From Pseudomonadota bacterium (GTDB lineage Bacteria > Myxococcota_A > Polyangia > Polyangiales > Polyangiaceae): a DNA stretch of 5,324 bases. The stretch spans positions 1 through 5,324 of the forward strand of contig JAEZYZ010000509.1 of assembly GCA_023418705.1 (NCBI GenBank), read 5' to 3'. The notes beneath the pieces were generated by a model that was given only the letters and a program-made list of their open reading frames with translations, made no database searches and was not told where the DNA came from. The position numbers were made by a program, and so were the translations under genes. Below are positions 1 through 3,869 of the stretch, one piece after another (within the stretch, counting starts at the first letter, position 1; each line of letters opens with the position of its first letter).

Positions 1-22
1 CGGGCTCGGGCTCGGGCTCGGG
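1..22. repeat. Short tandem hexamer CGGGCT (about 3.7 copies)
   Basis: Three perfect CGGGCT units followed by CGGG, running off the window edge, so the full length is unknown. Read on the minus strand in the exported-protein frame, the units encode alternating Glu and Pro (GAG CCC). The repeat unit is six bases, so gain or loss of copies would keep the reading frame and only change spacer length. Confidence 0.8.
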
Positions 23-151
23 AGCCTCCGGCGCGGCGGGCGGCGCGGCCGGCTGCGGCGTTTGGGGCGGTGGCGTTTGAGCCCGAACCGCGAAGGCCAG
101 CGCAAAGACGGCGGCGGCCGAGCCCAGCGCAGTGCAAACGCGGCGCTTCAT
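1..151 (-). CDS. Exported protein, N-terminal fragment with signal peptide and Pro/Glu-rich linker
   Basis: Partial gene: the ATG is at 151-149 and the frame stays open to the window edge (50 codons seen). The peptide starts MKRRVCTALG, continues with an Ala/Phe/Leu/Val-rich hydrophobic stretch (about residues 5-22), and reaches a good signal-peptidase I site, A-V-R-A before Gln25. From residue 26 it is Pro/Gln/Ala-rich and then turns into Glu-Pro dipeptides (residues 44-50). This looks like a flexible spacer between the export signal and a domain outside the window. No lipobox cysteine follows the hydrophobic core; Cys6 lies inside the signal and is unlikely to be lipidated. No Shine-Dalgarno is visible upstream, but a TATCTT box lies 7 nt before the ATG. 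The product is unrecognised; I infer only that it is periplasmic or surface-exposed. It is divergent from atpZ. Confidence 0.72.
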   Translation of the reverse strand, partial: MKRRVCTALGSAAAVFALAFAVRAQTPPPQTPQPAAPPAAPEAPEPEPEP

Positions 152-158
152 GGGCGAG

Positions 159-187
159 AAGATAGAGCCAGTCGCGACCGGTCGAAA
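159..187 (-). promoter_or_regulatory. Candidate promoter of the leftward exported-protein gene
   Basis: On the minus strand a TATCTT box (plus coordinates 159-164, four of six matches to the sigma70 -10) ends 7 nt before the ATG. A weak TTTCGA (182-187) lies 17 bp further upstream as a possible -35. Transcription starting about 7 nt after the box would begin at or beside the ATG, which would give a leaderless mRNA and agrees with the missing Shine-Dalgarno. The prediction is from sequence alone; the -35 match is poor. Confidence 0.35.
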
Positions 188-242
188 CGGGGAATGAGCG
201 TGTCCGGTCGGGACTGGCCCGGCGGCCCCGGGTAGAGACCGA

Positions 243-259
243 GAATCGGCCGTCGATTC
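243..259. promoter_or_regulatory. Inverted repeat GAATCG-5 nt-CGATTC, possible operator
   Basis: GAATCG (243-248) and CGATTC (254-259) are exact reverse complements separated by 5 nt. Two more C:G pairs (239-240 with 260-261) can form if GA is bulged. It lies about 40 bp upstream of the candidate atp promoter, a common distance for regulator binding. No U-tract follows on either strand, so it is unlikely to be a terminator. Function is inferred only. Confidence 0.3.
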
Positions 260-282
260 GGGCCCTTGCGCGCGGCTGGTCG

Positions 283-310
283 TTGACCCCCGCGACGAAC
301 GCGTGCTAAG
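283..310 (+). promoter_or_regulatory. Candidate promoter of the atpZIBE operon
   Basis: TTGACC (283-288) matches the sigma70 -35 consensus at five of six bases. A weak -10 candidate, GCTAAG (305-310), follows at 16-bp spacing and matches only three of six bases. A start near 317 would give a leader of about 17 nt before the atpZ GTG. The -35 is good and the -10 poor, so this is tentative. Confidence 0.3.
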
Positions 311-333
311 CGAGCGCCGCCCCTGCGGCAGCA

Positions 334-609
334 GTGTATCAACACTGGAAAGGCGTCGGCAGCTACGCCACCGTCGGCCTCGAGCTCGCGCTGAGCGTGC
401 TCGTCGGGCTCTTCGGCGGCCGCTGGCTCGACCAAAAGCTCGGCACCCATGGCTGGCTGACGGTCATCGGGCTCGGCTTTGGCATCGCGGCAGGGTTCAG
501 GTCCGTGTACCGCGCGCTCATTCGAGCCAACCGTGAAGCCGAGGTCGAAGAGCAGCGGGAGCGAGAACGACGCCGCAAGTTTCACGATGACCGACGCGAC
601 CAAAACTGA
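334..609 (+). CDS. atpZ: AtpZ/AtpI-family F0F1 ATP synthase accessory protein
   Basis: Small membrane protein of 91 residues. A first membrane helix spans about residues 9-29, and a conserved junction G-G-R-W-L-D-Q-K-L-G-T follows (28-38). A second glycine-rich helix covers about 41-58, and the tail (65-91) is highly charged, Arg/Glu-rich and probably cytoplasmic. The Gly/Leu-Asp/Gly-Thr pattern and the two-helix layout are typical of the AtpZ-like family encoded at the head of atp operons. Work on Bacillus AtpZ/AtpI proposed roles in c-ring assembly and Mg2+/Ca2+ supply; the role here is inferred from that. The GTG at 334 is the only usable start, since the frame is closed by TAA at 307-309 and no other ATG/GTG/TTG lies between. 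No clear Shine-Dalgarno precedes it. Its 3' end overlaps atpI by 23 nt. Confidence 0.85.
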   Translation: MYQHWKGVGSYATVGLELALSVLVGLFGGRWLDQKLGTHGWLTVIGLGFGIAAGFRSVYRALIRANREAEVEEQRERERRRKFHDDRRDQN

Positions 610-967
610 AGACTCGATTTCGCCGGTGCTGCTCGTCGTGGCGACCGTAGGCGCCGCTTCGGCTGCGATCGCGGGCATCGCGTTCGGTCCCGCGACGATG
701 CTCGGGGTGGCTGCCGGTGGCGCGCTGGCCACCCTCAACCTGTGGGCCTTCGGCCGCATCGTGCGCGCCTTCCTCGCCCCTGGGGCCAAGCTCGCCTGGT
801 CGCTCTTGGCCGCGCTGAAGCTCGGAGGGCTGTTCGCCGTCGTCTACGGCCTGACCCGATCGGGCCTCGTGGACATCGTCCCCCTGATCGCAGGTTACGC
901 CGCGCTCCCGGTGGGCATCGTGGTTGCCCAGCTGCGCGCTGCTTCCGCTCTGAGTGAGGAAAGCTGA
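587..967 (+). CDS. atpI: ATP synthase subunit I (AtpI-type membrane protein)
   Basis: A 126-residue protein with four predicted membrane helices: about 12-33, 37-60, 69-89 and 95-116. Helix 2 carries G40, G44, A48 and then N51-L-W, the glycine/asparagine pattern typical of the ATP-synt_I family. Members are thought to act as chaperones for assembly of the c-subunit ring and are not part of the finished enzyme. The ATG at 587 lies inside the end of atpZ (23-nt overlap) and has no strong Shine-Dalgarno, so translation is probably coupled to atpZ. The frame stays open further upstream, to an ATG at 479, but that stretch is fully covered by atpZ and reads as non-membrane, Arg/Ser-rich sequence, so I reject the longer start. 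The stop is 1 nt before the atpB ATG. Family assignment is firm; the exact function is inferred. Confidence 0.82.
   Translation: MTDATKTEDSISPVLLVVATVGAASAAIAGIAFGPATMLGVAAGGALATLNLWAFGRIVRAFLAPGAKLAWSLLAALKLGGLFAVVYGLTRSGLVDIVPLIAGYAALPVGIVVAQLRAASALSEES
956..962 (+). promoter_or_regulatory. Ribosome binding site GAGGAAA fixing the atpB start
   Basis: GAGGAAA lies 6 nt before the ATG at 969 and within the last codons of atpI. It supports that ATG over the in-frame GTG at 954, which would add five residues and has no comparable site in front of it. Confidence 0.75.
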
Positions 968-968
968 C

Positions 969-1736
969 ATGCCGGATCATACGTCTTGGCTGACCTTCGC
1001 CCTGGGTCACATCGAGGACACGCTCTCGCACAACGTGCACCTGATCGGTCAAAGCCTGGTCGGCCACCAAGAGCCGACGTGGCAGAGCTGGGAGCCCATC
1101 CTGGCCTCGGTGCTGGTTGCCCTCCTGGTGCTGCTGCTGGCCTCGATGGCGCGCAAGCGGCTCACCAACGTCGACGAAGCCGTCATCCCCGAGGATCGGC
1201 TGAGCCTGCGCACGTTCATGGAAGCCTTCTTGGGCTACTTCTACGATCTGGCCAAGAGCGTCATGGACGCCGAGCGCGCGAAGAAATACTTTCCGATCAT
1301 CGGGGCTTCGGCGATTTTCGTGTTCTTCTCGAACGTCCTCGCCCTGATCCCCGGCCTGCCGGTGGCGACCAGCAGCCTGAACGTCACCCTCGGCTGCGCC
1401 TTCGTGGTGTTTTTGCTCTTCAACCTGTACGGCCTCAAGGAAAATGGCTGGGCCTACGTGAAGCACCTGGCGGGTCCGGCCTGGTACCTGGCCTGGCTGG
1501 TGTTCCCGATCGAGGTGATCTCGTTGATCGTTCGGCCCATCACCCTGGCCGTTCGTCTCATGCTGAACATGGCGGTGGACCACTTGATCCTCGGGATCTT
1601 CCTGGCCCTGGTGCCGCTGCTCGTGCCGTTGCCCGTCATGCTGCTCGGCTGCGTCATCATCCTGGTGCAGACCCTGGTTTTCACCCTCCTCACGTGCATT
1701 TACATCGCGCTCGCGACCGAGCACGAAGCGCACTAA
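969..1736 (+). CDS. atpB: F0 ATP synthase subunit a (proton channel stator)
   Basis: Subunit a, 255 residues, forms the two proton half-channels next to the c-ring. Hydrophobic segments lie at about residues 42-60, 108-129, 138-155, 171-190, 192-225 and 226-248. The essential arginine is R196 in A-V-R-L-M-L-N-M, equivalent to E. coli aR210. N200 (N214), E182 (E196, the same 14-residue distance) and R189-P190 (K203-P204) also line up, and Q234 near the C-terminus is the probable counterpart of Q252. The C-terminus ends Y-I-A-L-A-T-E-H-E, as is usual in the family. After N-M the sequence is A-V-D-H, so E. coli G218 is replaced by D204 and E219 by H205. His at the second position is common outside enterobacteria; the Asp is the less usual change. 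It sits 1 nt after atpI and is followed, after 81 nt, by atpE. Confidence 0.96.
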   Translation: MPDHTSWLTFALGHIEDTLSHNVHLIGQSLVGHQEPTWQSWEPILASVLVALLVLLLASMARKRLTNVDEAVIPEDRLSLRTFMEAFLGYFYDLAKSVMDAERAKKYFPIIGASAIFVFFSNVLALIPGLPVATSSLNVTLGCAFVVFLLFNLYGLKENGWAYVKHLAGPAWYLAWLVFPIEVISLIVRPITLAVRLMLNMAVDHLILGIFLALVPLLVPLPVMLLGCVIILVQTLVFTLLTCIYIALATEHEAH

Positions 1737-1743
1737 TTTCGTC

Positions 1744-1767
1744 GCTGCCGGCGCTGAATCCGGTGGC
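1744..1767 (+). promoter_or_regulatory. RNA hairpin in the atpB-atpE gap
   Basis: GCTGCCGG (1744-1751) can pair with CCGGTGGC (1760-1767) to make an 8-bp RNA stem, including two adjacent G:U wobbles, with an 8-nt loop. It begins 7 nt after the atpB stop. No U-tract follows, so it does not look like a terminator. It may act as an mRNA stability or processing element that separates low-copy subunit a from high-copy subunit c. That function is an inference. Confidence 0.4.
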
Positions 1768-1804
1768 TTCACGCCTGAAAAAGCACTAAAGCCTCGCCCC
1801 GTAC

Positions 1805-1810
1805 AAGGAG
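1805..1810 (+). promoter_or_regulatory. Strong Shine-Dalgarno AAGGAG of atpE
   Basis: AAGGAG is followed by 7 nt and then the ATG at 1818. It is the best ribosome-binding site in the window, which suits a protein needed in many copies per enzyme. Confidence 0.85.
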
Positions 1811-1817
1811 ACCTCCC

Positions 1818-2147
1818 ATGTCGAACAAGAAGCTGGCGCTGCCTGCCGCTGCTTTCACCACGCTCGTATCGTCCAGCGCCTTCGCTCAGGACGCTGCCGT
1901 CGGCGCCAACCAGTTCTCGGCTCAGTCGATGGCGGCCCTCGCCGCCGGTCTGGCCATCGGCCTGGCGGTGCTCGGCGGTGCGCTCGGACAGGGCCGCGCT
2001 GCTGCGGCCGCGCTCGAGGGCATCAGCCGCAACCCGGGCGCCGCGCCCCGCATCCAGACGCCGATGATCCTCGGTCTGGCGCTGATCGAGTCGCTGGTGC
2101 TGTTCGCGTTCGCGATCGCGTTCTTGCTCCAAGGCAAGGTGGGCTGA
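1818..2147 (+). CDS. atpE: F0 ATP synthase subunit c (c-ring), with N-terminal signal peptide
   Basis: A 109-residue subunit c; canonical forms have about 80 residues. The extra length is an N-terminal signal peptide: M-S-N-K-K, a hydrophobic stretch of about residues 6-20, and a likely cleavage after A-F-A (residue 23). The mature part has helix 1 (about 36-66, with G44, G48, G53, G54, G57, G59), the polar loop R71-N72-P73 (E. coli R41-Q42-P43) and helix 2 (about 81-105). The ion-binding carboxylate is E91 in L-I-E-S-L. Q58 and S92 are also present, as in chloroplast-type c subunits. The further sodium-type ligands Thr (here L93) and Tyr (here F96) are absent, so proton coupling is more likely. 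Signal-bearing c subunits are known in several deltaproteobacterial lineages. The gene is the last of the cluster; no atpF follows. Confidence 0.96.
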   Translation: MSNKKLALPAAAFTTLVSSSAFAQDAAVGANQFSAQSMAALAAGLAIGLAVLGGALGQGRAAAAALEGISRNPGAAPRIQTPMILGLALIESLVLFAFAIAFLLQGKVG

Positions 2148-2178
2148 GCTTCGCGTCAGGGGCGGTTGCGAAAGCCCC
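2144..2178. other. Convergent junction with short palindromes, no classical terminator
   Basis: The atpE stop (2145-2147) and the stop of the minus-strand kinase gene (2156-2158) are only 8 nt apart. CTGAGC-TTC-GC-G-TCAG (2144-2159) can fold into a 6-bp stem with a TTC loop and one bulge, and both stop codons lie in the stem. Immediately to the right, GGGGC (2159-2163) and GCCCC (2174-2178) form a second 5-bp stem with a 10-nt loop inside the kinase coding end. Neither is followed by a T-run on either strand, so Rho-independent termination is not supported. Confidence 0.4.
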
Positions 2179-3862
2179 GGTAAGCGTCGAGGGTCGCGTG
2201 GAACATCAACCACGCGACCGCCACGGCCAGCAGGATGCCCCCGAACAGGTCGCGGCCCGAGCTGGCCAGCCACGCGCCAGCGATCAGCCACGCGCCGCCG
2301 ACCAGGGCCGCGAAGATGCGCCTGCCCAGGCGATCGGCGGCGCGGTGCAGCGTGGGGTCGACGGTCTGCACGCTCAGACGACCGAGTCGCAGGTCATCGA
2401 GCACCTCCTGCAGCTGCTGCGGCATGTTGTAGGTCGCGCCGCTCAGCTTTTCGAGCCTCCGGAGCAGCTCGTTGCCGATCCGCTCCGGGGAGTAGCGCTT
2501 GCGCAGGATCTCCAAAAATAGCGGCTTGGTGTGCTCGAACACGTCGAGCTCGGGATCGATTTCCTTGCCGACCCCTTCGACCGTCATCAACGCCTTGCCG
2601 ACGAGCAGAAAGTCCGTCGGGATCTCGATGCCGTACTTGGTCGCGCCCCGCACCAGGTCGCGAATCAGCGCGCTCACCTCGATGTCCTTGAGCTGCCGTC
2701 CCAGGTACTTCTCCGCCAGGAGCGCCACCTCGGCCCGGTACGCTTCCATGTCGATCTTCTTGGTGGGGGTGCCGATCGCGTACAAAGCGTCGGCGATGGC
2801 GTCGTAGTCGCGCCGGACGGCGGCGACCATCACGTCGACGGTCAGATCGCGCAAGCGGGGGCTGAGCCGCCCCACCATCCCCAGATCGATCATCGCCAGG
2901 CGCGGGTGTTCCGGGGGGCCCAACACCAGGACGTTGCCCGGGTGGGGATCGGCATGGAAAAAGCCATCCTCGTAGATCTGCTTGACGATCGCGTCGAGCG
3001 CGATCCGCGCCAGCTGCTTGCCCGAGTGCCCGGCGCGGATGGCTTCGTAGACCTTCTTGCCGTCGAGGTACTCGAGCGTGATGACGCGCTTGCTGGAGGC
3101 GTGCTTGTACACGTCCGGGAAGCAGATGGCCGGGTGCGCCTCGAAGTTGCGCGCGAACCGCTGCGCGTTCTCCGCCTCCATCGCGAAGTCGAGCTCGGCG
3201 TTGATGGCGCGATCGAACTGCTGGACGAGCCCGACGGGCGAGTAGATGCGGCTTTCGGGGATGGCTCGTTCGACCAGCGCCGCGAGCGCGTGCAGGATGT
3301 CCAGGTCGCTGGCGATCGTCTGGGCGATGCCGGGACGCTGCACCTTCACCACGACGTCGCGCGGCCCCTCCTCGGTGCGGAGGGTGGCGCGGTGCACCTG
3401 GGCGATGCTCGCCGCGGCGAGCGGCTCCGGGTCGAAGTTGTCGAACAGCTCCGAGAGCTCTGCCCCGAGCGAGCGCTCGACCGCCTCCTTGATGTGGTCG
3501 AACGGCACGGGGACGACCGCGTCCTGCAGCTTCTTGAGCTCCGCGATCACGTCGGCGGGCAGCAAATCCGGCCGCGTGGAGGCGATTTGCCCGAGCTTGA
3601 CGAACGACGGGCCCAGATCTTCGAGCACGCGCCGAATCCGGACGGGGCGCGAGACGTCGCGCTTTTCCCGGGCCCCGCGCGCCTCCTCCTCCTCGAAGCT
3701 CGCGTCCAGCAGCTCCGGGGCGTCGTCGCCGTCGCGACGTTCCTTCTTGCGGCGGGACAGCCCGATCCGCGCCACGACCTCGCCGAAACCGTGGCGCGCC
3801 AGCACCATCGCGACCTCGCGGACGCGGCCGATGTCTCGGGCGGCGTGGACTATCGAGACCAT
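2156..3862 (-). CDS. ubiB: UbiB/ABC1/ADCK-family atypical protein kinase-like ATPase
   Basis: A 568-residue protein of the family's usual length. The KxGQ motif is K89-L-G-Q92, followed by S-T-R-P-D-L-L-P. The alanine-rich nucleotide loop is A149-A-A-S-I-A-Q-V-H157, and the lysine motif is V-V-K173-V-Q-R-P. The ExD motif is E223-L-D225. The catalytic stretch H303-A-D305-P-H-P-G-N310 and the metal-binding D326 (I-D-L-G) complete the kinase-like core. Two C-terminal membrane helices lie at about 514-533 and 539-557. Residues 36-70 form a highly charged, low-complexity segment of unknown role. Family members act as ATPases in ubiquinone biosynthesis or quinone/lipid homeostasis. If this host uses menaquinone, a strict ubiquinone role is doubtful, so the symbol denotes family only. 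It starts 7 nt after the L,D-transpeptidase stop without a strong Shine-Dalgarno, which suggests co-transcription and translational coupling. Confidence 0.9.
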   Translation of the reverse strand: MVSIVHAARDIGRVREVAMVLARHGFGEVVARIGLSRRKKERRDGDDAPELLDASFEEEEARGAREKRDVSRPVRIRRVLEDLGPSFVKLGQIASTRPDLLPADVIAELKKLQDAVVPVPFDHIKEAVERSLGAELSELFDNFDPEPLAAASIAQVHRATLRTEEGPRDVVVKVQRPGIAQTIASDLDILHALAALVERAIPESRIYSPVGLVQQFDRAINAELDFAMEAENAQRFARNFEAHPAICFPDVYKHASSKRVITLEYLDGKKVYEAIRAGHSGKQLARIALDAIVKQIYEDGFFHADPHPGNVLVLGPPEHPRLAMIDLGMVGRLSPRLRDLTVDVMVAAVRRDYDAIADALYAIGTPTKKIDMEAYRAEVALLAEKYLGRQLKDIEVSALIRDLVRGATKYGIEIPTDFLLVGKALMTVEGVGKEIDPELDVFEHTKPLFLEILRKRYSPERIGNELLRRLEKLSGATYNMPQQLQEVLDDLRLGRLSVQTVDPTLHRAADRLGRRIFAALVGGAWLIAGAWLASSGRDLFGGILLAVAVAWLMFHATLDAYRGFRNRP

Positions 3863-3869
3863 GATGCGC

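Larger units (their letters stand above)
152..333. other. Divergent intergenic region between exported-protein gene and atpZ
   Basis: This 182-nt region separates two genes transcribed away from each other. It holds a 10-bp perfect palindrome with centre ACCGGT (175-184), a second copy of its CCGGTCG core 26 bp away (204-210) inside a small GTCC/GGAC inverted repeat (202-214), and another inverted repeat at 243-259. Candidate promoters point in both directions. I see no credible small gene here; the longer frames lack ribosome-binding sites. Confidence 0.6.

Noticed and set aside
479..586. Extended N-terminus of atpI from the ATG at 479
   Set aside because: The 36 extra codons lie wholly within atpZ and give an Arg/Ser-rich sequence unlike the AtpI family. 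The ATG at 587 gives the expected length.
148..789. 213-codon minus-strand frame over atpZ/atpI and the intergenic region
   Set aside because: No domain, and it is antisense to two recognisable membrane proteins. It also overlaps the start of the exported-protein gene in another frame.
954..968. Alternative GTG start of atpB five codons upstream
   Set aside because: The GAGGAAA site overlaps this GTG and is spaced correctly for the ATG at 969.
1818..2147. Sodium-specific ATP synthase based on Q58, E91 and S92
   Set aside because: The same residues occur in proton-driven chloroplast c subunits, and the Thr and Tyr ligands of Na+ sites are missing.
2159..2178. Rho-independent terminator from the GGGGC/GCCCC stem
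   Set aside because: The stem is short with a 10-nt loop, and there is no T-tract on either strand.
735..2291. 518-codon open frame antisense to the atp genes on the minus strand
   Set aside because: Its product is rich in Arg, Gln, His and Glu with no recognisable domain, and it opposes firmly identified atpI, atpB and atpE. Long antisense frames are expected in GC-rich DNA.
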